DNA of 64,000 nucleotides from Hericium rajendrae (lineage: Eukaryota; Basidiomycota; Agaricomycetes; Russulales; Hericiaceae). Every line of letters begins with the position of its first letter. Positions within the stretch are counted from its first letter, which is position 1. Under the pieces are notes generated by a model. That model did no database searches and had not been told where the DNA came from. It saw only the letters and a list, made by a program, of their open reading frames with translations. The position numbers and the translations under genes are program-made. The DNA lies in the NCBI GenBank assembly GCA_033439255.1, contig CM065884.1:992001-1056000 (forward strand), given 5' to 3'. Below are positions 33,346 through 43,915 of this stretch, piece after piece.

Positions 33346-34541
33346 ATGTTGCTTTCACTCTCCGCCATCGCTGCTCTTGTCTCGCTCGCGGCCATCCCGC
33401 CGACGCGTGGTGCCGACCACCAAATCACCGTTGGAGGCCCGGGTATTCTGCAGTTCAACCCCTCATCCATCGTGAGTTCACCGCGCTCTTGATTGTTATC
33501 GACTGTTCCTCACATCGCTCTCCTATAGACTGCTGCGACAGGCGACACCGTCATCTTCAACTTCCAGCAGAAGAACCACACCGCGACCCAGTCCACGCTC
33601 GCGAATCCTTGCCAGCAGGCGCCAGGCGGCTTTGACTCTGGCTTGTACGTGTTTCGTCATAGATTTTTGCTTCGTGCTCAATATCTTCGCAGCGTGCCCG
33701 TCCCCGACAACAACACGCAGGGTCCTTTCCCTCAGGCTCAATTCGTCGTTGAGGACCAGAACCCCGTCTGGGTGTACTGCCGTCAGGCCAACCACTGTCA
33801 ACAAGGCATGGTCTTCGCCATCAACCCCGGAGAGAACTTCGCCGCTTTCCAGGCCGCCGCCATGGGCAACTCCACCGCATCGAACACCACATCTTCCTCA
33901 GCCGTGTCATCACCAGCAGCCACCGCGACCGCTCCATCATCCGCCAGCGCATCTGCCTCTTCGTCCGCTGTCCCCACGTCGACGGACCACAAGGTTATCG
34001 TCGGCGGCACCGGCGTCCTGACCTACCAGCCCGCGAACATCACTGCTCAGCCTGGCGACACCATCACGTTCGAGTTCCACCAGAAGAACCACACCGTCAC
34101 GCAGTCCAGCTTCGCGGCGCCGTGCCAGAAGCTCATCGACACGTCGAGCAGCGGCCAGGCTGGCTTCAACTCAGGATACATGCCCGTTGCCGACAACGCG
34201 ACGTCCTTCCCGACCTGGACCATCCAGGTCAACGACGTAAGCCCATTTCCTCATCTTCATCACTCGCAACCCTAATCTCGTTATGACAGACCGCTCCCAT
34301 CTGGGCATACTGCGCACAGACCGGCCACTGCGGCCAGGGCATGGTCTTCTCCGCCAACGCCGTCGAGTCCGGCGCGAACACCTTCGAGGCCTTCCAGGCT
34401 CGCGCGAAGCAGATCAACGGCACGGACGCCAACTCGACGTCCGGCTCGACCTCGAACGGCGCCGTCGCCGCTGTAGGCCTCCCCCGCGATGCAGGCATCG
34501 CGCTGGCCCTCGGCAGCCTCATTCTCGGGATGCTACTCTAG
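33346..34541 (+). CDS. secreted, duplicated cupredoxin-like protein, probably GPI-anchored
   Basis: An extracellular plastocyanin-like protein of the fungal serine-rich type. The signal peptide MLLSLSAIAALVSLAAIPPT precedes two cupredoxin domains. Domain 1 has QITVGGPGILQFNPSSI, VIFNFQQKNHTATQS, the VYCRQANHC site and QGMVFAINPG. After a Ser/Ala/Thr linker, domain 2 repeats this with VIVGGTGVLTYQPANI, FEFHQKNHTVTQSSF and WAYCAQTGHCGQGMVFSAN. The Cys and His of each C-x-x-x-x-H-C loop and the His of KNHT could bind copper; the axial Met of QGM is also present. The C-terminus LALGSLILGMLL after a Gly/Ser-rich stretch fits a GPI signal. Four exons (introns near 33473, 33643 and 34238) splice cleanly. 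Confidence 0.88.
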
Positions 34542-34883
34542 ATTCCCTATAGACGCACGCACGGACGATGGCGATGATTTACGACGCGTGCGATTTGTTC
34601 TTTCTGCTCTATTGTGGTTCTTTCGGTTGGGTGGTAATGGTGTGTTGCATTGGCATATTGCTGTAGCATAGTGCATGGCATGGACTTCTCTAGCATTGAT
34701 AGTTGTATAGCGATATAGTGTAGTCTGCTGACTTACGTTCTTCAATGATTATCGGCCCTCGATGGGGCTACGACTTGACGTCCTCATTTATCATTAGACC
34801 TGCGTGCTGAACCTCGGCAAGGTCGCCAGCGTATTTATTAAGGTCCTACCATATCAACCATCTGCTAAAGCGTTCGTTGAGTT
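34542..34883. other. intergenic
   Basis: The 341-bp gap holds the 3' end of the cupredoxin-like gene and the promoter of kinase-like copy B. Nothing distinct is seen apart from an ATTTATTAAGG stretch 50 bp before the ATG. Confidence 0.5.
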
Positions 34884-36024
34884 ATGTCGTCCTTAACCAC
34901 CCATATTACGATCACTGCACCGGCGCCCAGGAAAGAGGGCCTACGAACATTCACGCTCCCAAGAGTCGCTCCAGATGAATTTAAGAACCCAGAACGAAGC
35001 TACAAAATCAGACTCTCAGGCTATAACCTAAATTCGCGCCATGTCTCCCGCTGCCAGCTCACAGCAGAGTCGCCCAGCGATCCCGCAACGGTCATCGTGA
35101 AGTTCGCGACGGCACGGGGAGGAGCGAGTGACAAACTCTTGGACAGACGTGAGCGGGAGGCCGTTCGATACGTCCGGGATTTGAAGGCGTTGCAGGGGAG
35201 AGAGGTGCCGGAGTTTCTTGGCTTTTATAAGGGCGAGGATCCATGGGGACTGCGCTGGGCGTGTATACTGCTGGAAGACTGCGGGGACAATGTCCGGCAT
35301 GACGATGAGTTCCAGATGTATGGGTCTGTGCCTCCCGTTATCGTCTTTACTCGAGTGTCTGCTGATGTTACGATCGTCTTAGAGTGCGACTTGGGTTGGT
35401 CTTAGCTCAATTCCATCTAAAGACGCACCTCAACTACAATAGCATCTCGCCTAAGCATACGGTCGTGAGAGGCGATCGCCTTGTCCTCGTCAATTTCAAC
35501 AAAGTGAGAGTGCACGACTGTCAATTTGAAGAGGTCATAGAGGGCCTTGAATTCCGCCAGATCATCGAAGAGAATCTTGCTGATCCAGGAATTAAGCGCA
35601 TTCGCTGCGACGAGATACATAGATATTGTATGCGTATGGAGCTTTCATCCCTGGTACGTCCACGATCTGTCTTCTTCAGGTCCATTTGTGAGTAACAGTT
35701 GCGGCCACCATGACAGCCGGATATAAGTACAAATATACCTTGTTCATCATCAATGCCGGTATGCAGAGACTTGAAGATCTCGAGACGGCAGTCAAAAGGA
35801 TCTACCCTGAACCCAAGCTGGCTCGGGATGTCGCATGTTGGTGCGAAGAAACGTGGCCCTTGATCGAGCCTCATCTTGCGAAATATGCTCGAGCGCCATG
35901 GAGCATGAGCAGGAGTGACAGAAAGCGGATCCGAGAGCAGCAACGGAAAGTGCTAGGTCTGCCAGTGGAAGAAGAGAGCAGAACTGAGACTCACGACGAG
36001 GATGAACTAGACTTGATAAAATAG
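34884..36024 (+). CDS. kinase-like protein, copy B, predicted pseudokinase
   Basis: Paralogue of 27988-29094. The start at 34884 gives MSSLTTHITITAPAPRKEGL. Shared blocks are FTLPRVAPDEFKNPERSYKI, TVIVKFATARGGAS (beta-3 Lys), REAVRYVRDLKALQG-like helix C, FLGFYKGEDPWG and CILLEDCGDNV. Exon 2 has LVLAQFHLKTHLNYNSIS, KHTVVRGDRLVLVNFN and DCQFEEVIEGLEF. Exon 3 has LFIINAGMQRLEDLETAVKR, CWCEETWPLIEPH and WSMSRSDRKR, with the stop at 36022-36024. The catalytic Asp of the HxD motif is Asn (HLN) and the metal-binding Asp of DF(G) is Asn (NFN), so phosphotransfer is unlikely. Compared with copy A, the exon 2/3 junction is one base short, at CCC near 35650. Substrate and role are unknown. Confidence 0.7.
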
Positions 36025-36193
36025 CCTGGTACTGCTCGTAATTGGTTGACCAGTCATGTATGGTTTCTGCGAATCCGAAGCATTTCACTGGACGGTTTCG
36101 TCAGTTCCAAGTCATCCCCGTACGTGTGCTGCAATCTATCGTGATCCAAGAGCCGCGACAAACGCACCTTTTCATGTTAAGAGAGACATGAGC

Positions 36194-36259
36194 AAAAATA
36201 AATATTGAGACCCGTAGGTCTACCACTCTGGGAAAGAGTGTCATCCTTGTGCAGGGGCC

Positions 36260-36290
<31 letters not shown>

Positions 36291-36314
36291 TTCGTATGTC
36301 ACCCCGAAGGGGAC
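36194..36314 (-). ncRNA. U6: U6 snRNA gene
   Basis: A full-length U6 gene on the minus strand. It has the 5' stem-loop GTCCCCTTCGGGG, the ACAGAGA box, AGATTAGCATGG and the intramolecular stem-loop, then a short AGACCTACGGGTCT hairpin and a T-rich end. It differs from 45110-45229 at one noticed base (ACACTC for ACACGC). Upstream is the conserved GCCCTCTCATTCGGG and ATTTATTAAT block. It lies 170 bp from the 3' end of kinase-like copy B, tail to tail. Confidence 0.93.
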
Positions 36315-36315
36315 A

Positions 36316-36342
36316 TTAATAAATAGTCCCGAATGAGAGGGC
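36316..36342 (-). promoter_or_regulatory. conserved U6 upstream block
   Basis: Read on the minus strand, GCCCTCTCATTCGGG followed by ACTATTTATTAAT ends just before the U6 5' end. The same block precedes the U6 at 45110. It is probably a pol III promoter element with a TATA-like ATTTATT. Confidence 0.65.
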
Positions 36343-37102
36343 GCGTGGCCGTTTTTGAGGTTTCGGGCGGGCGGCGGGTGTCGGGCGTCCGGGAATTGCC
36401 GAATGACTTTCAATTCTGGCAAGCGCTCACTCGAGGCTGACTCTCAGCAAAAACGAATTTGTTTAATACAGATGTGACCAGTGCACTTTTATGGGATATC
36501 GTTCTTGCCTTCCACGAGCGGTGAAAATGCTGAATAATTGCAGGCGACGGGGAATTGTGCGGCGTACAATTGACACGAACGTTGATTCCGGTCTGTGTAC
36601 TTCATTCAATCTCCATTGCCAAGTCGCCTGTGTCGTCCATTTTATCCCAGTTTCTTATCCTATCTTATGTTCAGACGTGCCTCCTTGAAAGATCCCGTAA
36701 CGAACAACGCCATAAAGACTCAATTCAGGCGCTCATAATCTAGTAAGCAGTGCGTCTTTCACGGCCCGTCGGCGAGCTTCTACTTTAGACAGTCCTAGTA
36801 AATAAACGCCTCTGCTGACCGATGAAACCCATCCTTGCAGATAGCTTGTCCAGTTCCATCTAGCCATAAACCGACTTTTTCGCAAGCATCTTGACTTCGG
36901 TTGGAGACACTTCTTGCTCTACGAGATGGCCGGCTGGTTCTCAAGCAGTCTTCGAGGACCTGCTTTATCCATTTTGCCCTGTCAGCTCCCCCAGTACGCA
37001 TTGTCTACTCTCTGGCAACAGCCCACTTGACGAGTTGTCTGCAGATCCTGAACTGCTCGAATCCCAACATGTCCAGATCGTCATTTTTTTAATAGACTTC
37101 GT
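36343..37102. other. intergenic
   Basis: No gene recognised. The part next to U6 is GC-rich (GGGCGGGCGGCGGGTGTCGG), resembling the GC-rich run before the U6 at 45110. The rest has only short open frames. Confidence 0.45.
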
Positions 37103-37476
37103 ATGTTCTTGGCCTCCTTGACTGTGGTCTTGTCGATGCTCATCGTAGTCTCCTTGCCCAATGTAGCAGCCAAGATGAAGAGATCTTTCCTCGCCACCGT
37201 CCTGTCCGCCGGTCTCGCCGTCGCGGCGCAGCGATCGTTCTCACCGATCGCGACGCCAGGACCCACAACGCGACCGATGTGGCGGCTGTCGCCGCGCACA
37301 TGAACTCCAGTTACGCTCTCGATACGGAGGCGCACTCGCTTGAGAAGTGCGATATCCAGAAGCGCGGCCTCGTCAAGCTCATCATCAGCCTGAGCCTGAG
37401 CCTCGTTGGCGTGAACCGCCAGTTCGCCATGGGCGTGGTCGGGCTCGTCGTGCATCCGTATATGTGTAGCTCTTAG
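37103..37476 (+). pseudogene. truncated copy of the secreted protein at 40410-41441
   Basis: MKRSFLATVLSAGLAVAAQ corresponds to MKIPLLATVLSAGLAVRGA of the intact gene. In another frame, MNSSYALDTEAHSLEKCDIQ and KRGLVKLIISLSLSLVGVNR with QFAMGVVG follow the same order. Similarity ends at about 37450, so only the N-terminal third survives, with at least one frame break. The copy is in opposite orientation to the intact gene. Function of the family is unknown. Confidence 0.85.
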
Positions 37477-38462
37477 CTCGTAACACCTATGCTGCCAAAC
37501 GTGTCTGCCGCAAGTCATAACCTGATCTACATGCAGCAATGACGTAGGCTTGATGGAGACCGCACCGTGCTGCCTCGCGATGGACGTTGGGAGCGCCGTG
37601 GCGAGCCCCACATCTGATGTTTCCGCTGTCGGCGTTCCATGCTGACCGTAGGCGCTGTCCCTACGCGCTGACAACGATCAGTTGACCGCTCGCTGTTCAC
37701 CAACGTGCATGAAATGTTGATCTGTACATTCCGTTGTTGAACGTCCTGTTTGGCTCGTTCATTACCCACGAAAGTTGTTTTTGATAAGATGAAAAGTACG
37801 CTGCTTTCACTGACAGAATTCGGACGGAACAAGATTCAGATGTCTGTATGATCATCAGCCACCGCATGTTCCGGACTCACAGAAACAGCATGAGGTCTCT
37901 TGCCGACGTGATGGCGAACTCGACCCGGGATTGGAGGATCCCGCCGGGGGTTCTTTCCATGGACATCCGAGAACGAATGCGGACTGTCCGACGTTCTTCG
38001 GCCGTGGCCATGGTCCTCGGAAATGCTGCGAGAAGTTCTGCGCATTGGATTCCCGAGTTAGAATATGACGCTGCGTGGATTTCGCATGGGTAACTGCTGA
38101 CCTGACACGCGCAGTCTGCCACTGGCATGGTGGACGTGATGAACAGACGAGAGATGGGCGCGTCGACAAGCACGACGCGGTCACGAGGGGGCAGTGCTTA
38201 CGTTACAGAAGCCCAGACTGCCAGCCCCACGCTCCGAAGAACAAAGGCGCCTCGAAATAAAAATGAACAATATATGATCTCCGGTTGCCTTTCCTCCACA
38301 GTTGACGTTGCCCTTTGTTCGTTTCCTTCTAACGTGCCTTGTTGACGCCCTTCAACGCACTCTCTCTTATTCTCACGTACCAGCCTTCCTGCTGTCGTTG
38401 TTGTCTGGACCCTAGAATTCCTGGTCCCACATTCCCCATAACACACACAACACGACATCACA
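37477..38462. other. intergenic
   Basis: Nearly 1 kb without a recognisable gene; overlapping short frames on both strands around 37850-38260 show no known motif. The last 150 bp should hold the promoter of the DPBB gene. Confidence 0.45.
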
Positions 38463-39502
38463 ATGCGAGCTTTCACTGGACTCTCCCTTGCCCTCAGCTT
38501 CGCCCTGTCCGTAGCGCCTGCCGCAGTGTCGGCCGACTCCCATGCCTTCGTTGCACGGAGCCACGGTCGCAGGCATCCCGGTGTCAGCAGGGTTGAAGCT
38601 CGCGGTCTCGAGAAGCGTTTCGACAATGCTCGCTTCACATACTACGCTGACGGACTGGGCGCCTGCGGCAAGACCAACCAGCCCAGCGACTTCGTGAGTC
38701 TTTACTACAGTCGTTGTTACCAGAACAGACATTCATGCCATAAACGTTCACAGATCGTCGCATTGAACTCTGCAGTGAGTCTGAAAAGGCCCCGTACTCT
38801 GCTTGAGTCAAGAGTCTGATGCAATTCTTTCTAATTTATTTAGCAATATGATGGTGGTTCGCATTGCTTTGACATGATCACCATCACTGCCAACGGCAAG
38901 ACGACACAGGCGCAGATTATGGACGAGGTAAGATTGTTCGATCTGAAGCAGTCCCTCATTCTCACACCTCTACCCCACAGTGCCCGGGGTGCCCTTTCGG
39001 CGGCCTCGACTTCTCCGAGGGCCTGTTCAAATTCTTCGCTGACGAATCAGCCGGGGTTCTGACCGGCTCATGGTCATTCGGCTCAGGCGCCGCTCCGCCG
39101 CCGTCGTCGCCGTCTCCTTCTCCTTCCCCCAAACCCAAACCGACCACGTCGTCCCCGCCGCCGCCGCCCCCTCCCCCGACGACGACCGAGCACACGTCCA
39201 CCCCGCCGCCGCCGCCCCCTCCGACGAGCACCGAGCCCAGCACGACGAGCACGAGCACGAGCACCGAGCCGACCACAACGAGCACGCCCCCGCCCACCAC
39301 CTCCAAGGCAGCGCCGACCAGTACGCCCCCGCCCACTACTACGAGCAGCGCAGCGCCCACCAGCTCCGCGCCGCCCGTCGTGAATGACCCGGACCTCGTC
39401 ACCGCCGGCCTCGTCGTGAACGCGGGCCAAAGCTCCTTCATGCAGTCCAACCTCGCCGTCGTGCAGCTCGGGCGCATCATCGAGTTCTCCCTCGGCATAT
39501 AA
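38463..39502 (+). CDS. secreted RlpA-like double-psi beta-barrel protein with Pro/Thr-rich tail
   Basis: The family resembles barwin/expansin-like fungal secreted proteins that may act at cell walls. The signal peptide MRAFTGLSLALSFALSVAPA is followed by a dibasic site (GLEKR) and the DPBB domain. The domain has FTYYADGLGACGKTNQPSDF, IVALNSA, HCFDMITITANGKTTQAQIM, DECPGCPFGGLDFSEGLF and GVLTGSWSF. The Asp-Glu-Cys motif (DECPGCP) and Cys residues of the fold are present. A Pro/Ser/Thr-rich stretch of about 90 residues and a final hydrophobic region follow. Four exons at 38463-38695, about 38755-38775, 38844-38928 and 38981-39502 splice cleanly. A relative lies at 60469-61946. Confidence 0.9.
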
Positions 39503-40409
39503 ACATGCGGACCGTAGAAAATACCCTCGCGTAGATTTCGCCTTGGACTATCATACGGCCTCACATTCTACATCGGTCTCGGAGTTTTCCGCCTCGTAAC
39601 ACTCACTCACTCGTCCTGTCTTCGCATTGCATATTATTTGTCCATGCGCTCGCGCTCGCCTACTCTCTATTGTATACCCGTTCCTGTCTTCCTCGGATTT
39701 ATTGATTCCGTTCTTGTTGAGTGTCGTTGTCAGGTTTACGCGTAGCGAAGTGCAGCTCATAGCAGTATGGTACATACCCACCCTGACACATTAATCGTGA
39801 TTATCATTCTGTGCTGCTTCTATTGGTATGGTCCCGTGAAACATGCTGCAGTCCTTAGGTCCTGGAAGTCCGGACGCTGTAATTGAATGTCACAAATTCG
39901 TGCTAGCTTCATGCAGAGTAGTTTGAACGAAGCTCCGACTAGAAGTGTGCTATTTTTACCCAAGCTCTCGATCATGGCAAGACAACTGGAAGCATTCGAC
40001 CGCCTGAAGACACGCACGGAATGCCCATCTTCAAGACTCAGTGGGCGTGTGAGGAACGTGATAGATGTGAGTTCAAGAAGGAATGCAGGGGACATATGCG
40101 TGATCGAAAGTAATGGCCATGATGACCTCGTCTGGCTTGGGGGACAATGCGGAAGAACGAGAAGGCGCAGGCGTCCCGCAGGATGCGACGTGGTCGAAGT
40201 GCGGCCTGACGACATAAAACCTTCGGGTGACTCCCTCCGGTCTATCTGCATGGCCAGATGCAAAGTATTGCTTAGCGGGCCCAGCCAGAATATATTGACC
40301 AAGAACCAGATACATTGTCTTCCCCACCGAAAGCCAGAAAGGGAGAAAATAGAGGGCATGCGAGCACGAAGTGAACGGAGACGACAATCGACAACGAGTC
40401 ACGACGGTC
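39503..40409. other. intergenic
   Basis: No supported gene. Long overlapping frames on opposite strands (39820-40359 minus, 39887-40432 plus) have no recognisable motif and shadow each other, so neither is called. Confidence 0.45.
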
Positions 40410-41441
40410 TTACTTGCTCGCGCACCCACTAACCCATCCGCCCGCGCGCCCACTGAACCCAAAAGCCTGATTGTTCCACCCAAATGCCATAACACCATGA
40501 TTCTCCGCCTGGAACGACCCGCCGTTCAAGTCGCCTATATCCGTCGTGCCCAACGTGCAGCACTCCGCAATCGAGCTGTCGTCCTGGAACTGCCCCGTCA
40601 TGATCTCGCCGCCGTCTGTCGCGGCGTCCACCGGCGGTGTGCCGTTGTGGATCTGGTTCCACTCGCCCTGGTTGCCCGAGTCCCAGAGGTAGTCGAGCAC
40701 GACGCCATCCTCGCGGTCCTCAGTGCGCTTGTTCGCGCCGGCCTGGGGCAGCTTGGAGTGGTACGCGCGGACGTGATTAAGGTCGCCATTGGCATCCCCT
40801 TCGTCGGTGGTTGAGTTCGTGCGCCGATGGAAGACCTTGACCTGGTGCGTCGTGCCGTACATCCGCGTGGACACATGCGCCCACTCGCTCGCGTTGGGGC
40901 GCGCCGAAAGCATGTGCCCGACAGTTAGATAGTCGCCGAGCGGGATGTGCTGCGTGTGCGTGATAGTATGGTTCGTGCCGTCGGAGTACACGACGAACTT
41001 CGAGTACGTCGCCTCGCCGTTAGCGTCGACACTGGCGCTATGCCGGTTGATGCCGTCGTTGGCCTCGTAGAAGTTGTCCCACAGCGTGAGCGCGGCGTCC
41101 GCGCATGCATTGATGCAGTTCAGGTTGAAGCCCTCCGTGCCGCACGTCACAGCGGCCTCCCAGCCGTCCTCGACGAGCGAGCCGACGCCCATGGCGAACT
41201 GGCGGTTCACGCCGACGAGGCTGAGGCCGAGACCGACGACGAGCTTGATGAGGCCGCGCTTCTGGATGTCGCGCTCCTCGAGCGAGCGGGCGTCCGCATC
41301 GAGGGCGTAGCTCGAGTTGGTGCGCGCGAGAATGACCGCTACTTCGGTCGCGTTGTAGGCCGTGGTGTCGGCAGGGATGACCGCTGCGCCGCGGACTGCG
41401 AGGCCGGCGGACAGGACGGTGGCGAGGAGAGGTATCTTCAT
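40410..41441 (-). CDS. secreted protein of unknown function with Kex2-type site
   Basis: A 343-residue protein without introns. I choose the ATG at 41441 (MKIPLLATVLSAGLAVRGAA), which gives a standard signal peptide; the longer frame from 41513 would bury it. Residues about 55-65 read EERDIQKRG, a likely Kex2 cleavage site. Next come LIKLVVGLGLSLVGVNRQFA, a hydrophobic segment, and a Cys-containing globular part (CGTEGFNLNCINACADAALT, HTITHTQHIPLGDYL, EDGVVLDYLWDSGNQGEWNQ, IAECCTLGT) ending WVSGCASK. I do not recognise the family. A truncated inverted copy lies at 37103-37476. Confidence 0.75.
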   Translation of the reverse strand: MKIPLLATVLSAGLAVRGAAVIPADTTAYNATEVAVILARTNSSYALDADARSLEERDIQKRGLIKLVVGLGLSLVGVNRQFAMGVGSLVEDGWEAAVTCGTEGFNLNCINACADAALTLWDNFYEANDGINRHSASVDANGEATYSKFVVYSDGTNHTITHTQHIPLGDYLTVGHMLSARPNASEWAHVSTRMYGTTHQVKVFHRRTNSTTDEGDANGDLNHVRAYHSKLPQAGANKRTEDREDGVVLDYLWDSGNQGEWNQIHNGTPPVDAATDGGEIMTGQFQDDSSIAECCTLGTTDIGDLNGGSFQAENHGVMAFGWNNQAFGFSGRAGGWVSGCASK

Positions 41442-43833
41442 CTTGGCTGCTCGACTGGGCGAGTAGGGTATGTTGAGCAACGACAAGACAACAGCCAAGG
41501 AGGCCAAGGACATACCAAGGCTCTCGGAAAGACAATGATCTTGATACGTTGAGACGCGAGTAGTTCGTCAACTACAACATGGAAATCAGCCCGCCGTTAT
41601 AGAAGAAAATCGAAGAAAGACGTACTAGGCAAAAGACGACTGAAGTAAATCGTGAGAGGCAGCGTGAGGTTCCTCTCGAATTTTACAGAGCATTTTATAC
41701 TCCTCGACACCTCTGCTCGCCAACCTCCAACCTGCACATCGGGACCGTAAGGCTCCCGAACTCACCGGGACCAAGGCACTTTCCGCACCTCCGACGATGT
41801 GATGCCATGCGGTCGTCGTCCTCGTGAGCGTGCATAGCGCCGCCATGCGAATCTCCTTGTAGCATAGATGTCATTTTGATGGTCTGGCGGAGTACCGTGG
41901 CAGCATCCGGGTACAATGCAGCGCGCCTACACAGATATCAAAGCGCTGTAAGTCCCTGTAGGCGCGCAAATGTATTGGAATGTGGAATGACTGATTAGCA
42001 TCACTATACAGAATTTAATCGCAGGCCAGTATGAGCGCTCTTACATGGTATCGTTTATAGCCTGTGTACGGACACGAGATGCAGAAGTTCTTCAAGAAGC
42101 GAGGGTCAACTGGTCTCGTGAAAGGCATGCTCGACTTTCAAACTACATGGTATTCAAACGGTGTTAATCGGGGTGAGGCATGTTCTGTATTATGTGTGGA
42201 CCATCTTGATCCCCGTATGAGTCAAAGAGCAATCAGGAAGCCACGGAGTGTGCTGATGGACCATCCATTGCAATGCGGTGAGATAAAGTTTGTCTCTTTG
42301 CGCTAGGTCCCAGGAACAAGAAGGTCTGGAGAGAAAAATGACGAGAAGTGAGAGGTGAAATTATGCTGTTGGGGAGAGTAATAGAATAGTTAGGCGGCAC
42401 GAGTAGGACCCCGCTTCGAGACATAGCGAACATGGGGTGTCGCCAAATGTTCCGGCGAGAACATGCGTCATTCATTTCCTAGATGCCATGAAACCCGAAC
42501 ACATGGCAAATCTTCATGGCTGGATGGAGGTGACGGTGCGATGCCTGTCCCGTAGCACGGGTAACCCGTGGCCAGGCATTGACACACCGTCCCCGTACCC
42601 ATCAACACCGCACCCGCCGCTGGAACGGGTAGATAACAGCTTCAACCAAACACTGTGAATACGTACAGAGCACTTGAACCCCGCGGGTCCGGATACTGAA
42701 TGCGTAGGAGCATGCGATCAAAAAATACTCGGTGGTGCTATGGGAAATGCAGCACTTTGCTTGAAGCGCGGGAAACCACCAGTTCTGCCTCGCTTTGCCT
42801 CGCCGAGCCCAGCTGCGAATGTCATTGAAGGCGAATACCGCTGCAAAATCCGGACACCCACCGCACTTGATGAACAATGTGGGAAGTCCGGCCGAGCTCC
42901 CAGGAGACTGAGGCCTTCAATTGCCTCATAATTGACTACTGCCCCATTGAAATTTGTGATCGAGGCAACGTGAAACCCGTGCATAAGGGTCGTGGTTTCT
43001 TGGCGGGTATGACATTTCTGCACTGTACCCGTACCCGCCAACACCGTCATGCCCGTACCCGTGCGGATCCCTACGGGCCGTAAGTGTAAAGCAGGCGGGA
43101 AAGTCTGGGCGCGACATTGCTCCCGGCTGCTCGCCTGATCCTCGACCATCTACGAAAGCAAATAGTAGTTCCCGATGATCCGAGACCTCCGTGATCGATC
43201 ATGCAGGTAGAAGAGCGTGGCAGTGGTGAGAAGATGACCGATCGTGACTGGAACCTTGCAACAGATGATATCAGTTTGTTGACATGCGAATGAATAGCCT
43301 ACCATGATCAGCGATCAGTTCACTGTCCACGGTTGTTATCTCTGGATTCAGCTAATTGACCGATGATAATGGGACATAATGGAGTTCTGTAGGGTGAAGA
43401 TGAAATGAACACGAATGATGCCTATCGATCCTGTCCTCAGGCTATGATGTCATCACCCACCCCTTTAAGAGCTCGTAATTTTTTTAGAACGAGCAACAAC
43501 TGCGCTTGTGCTCCATGCCGTCGAATGGTTAAAGACTTCGTTCGACTGTCCAACATGGTTGAAGTGGAACAGTGAACGAGACATAACTTCCGGGCAGCTC
43601 AGCGGAGGTTCGGCAACTGCCGTACACCTGTCTTCTTCCTGATATGGGTGTGGCCAACTAGGAACATCGGAGGCGGTCTTTCCCCGAGGATTGACACGCA
43701 CGGTATCAACTGATGGCGATACGCAAAACATATCCGCAATAAATAGCAACAGTATTCTCCGTAAGTACACCTGTTATTGCCGTCAACTCATCTACAAAGA
43801 GTGTTATGATTATAAATGATAATAAAAAATTAT
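41442..43833. other. long intergenic region with TATA box and repeat-like patches
   Basis: About 2.4 kb without a supported gene. TATAAAA on the minus strand (41693-41699) is a plausible TATA box for the secreted-protein gene, though 250 bp upstream. Patches of CCCGTACCCGT-type sequence near 42590 and 43025-43070 look like low-complexity repeat remnants. Short frames are not convincing. Confidence 0.45.
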
Positions 43834-43915
43834 GATCCCTTAGCTCAGTGGTAGAGCGTGAGATTCCAGCTATGGTGTCTCCTCAAGGTCATCCGTTCAA
43901 TCCGGGTAGGGATCA
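43834..43915 (+). tRNA. probable tRNA-Trp (CCA) with a short intron
   Basis: Acceptor arms GATCCCT and AGGGATC pair perfectly around the gene, with A as discriminator base. The D-arm is GCTC-AGTGGTA-GAGC. The T-arm is ATCCG-TTCAATC-CGGGT with one G-T pair. The anticodon region reads TGAGATTCCAGC, then extra bases, then CTCA; placing CCA at 34-36 leaves an intron of about 10 nt (roughly TATGGTGTCT). With an intron at the canonical position one anticodon-stem pair is mismatched, so the exact splice site is uncertain and a decayed gene is possible. Confidence 0.65.

Noticed and set aside
39820-40432. Two opposing frames of about 180 codons between the DPBB gene and the secreted-protein gene
   Set aside because: They overlap each other on opposite strands, show no motif or signal peptide, and have no splice support; neither can be preferred.
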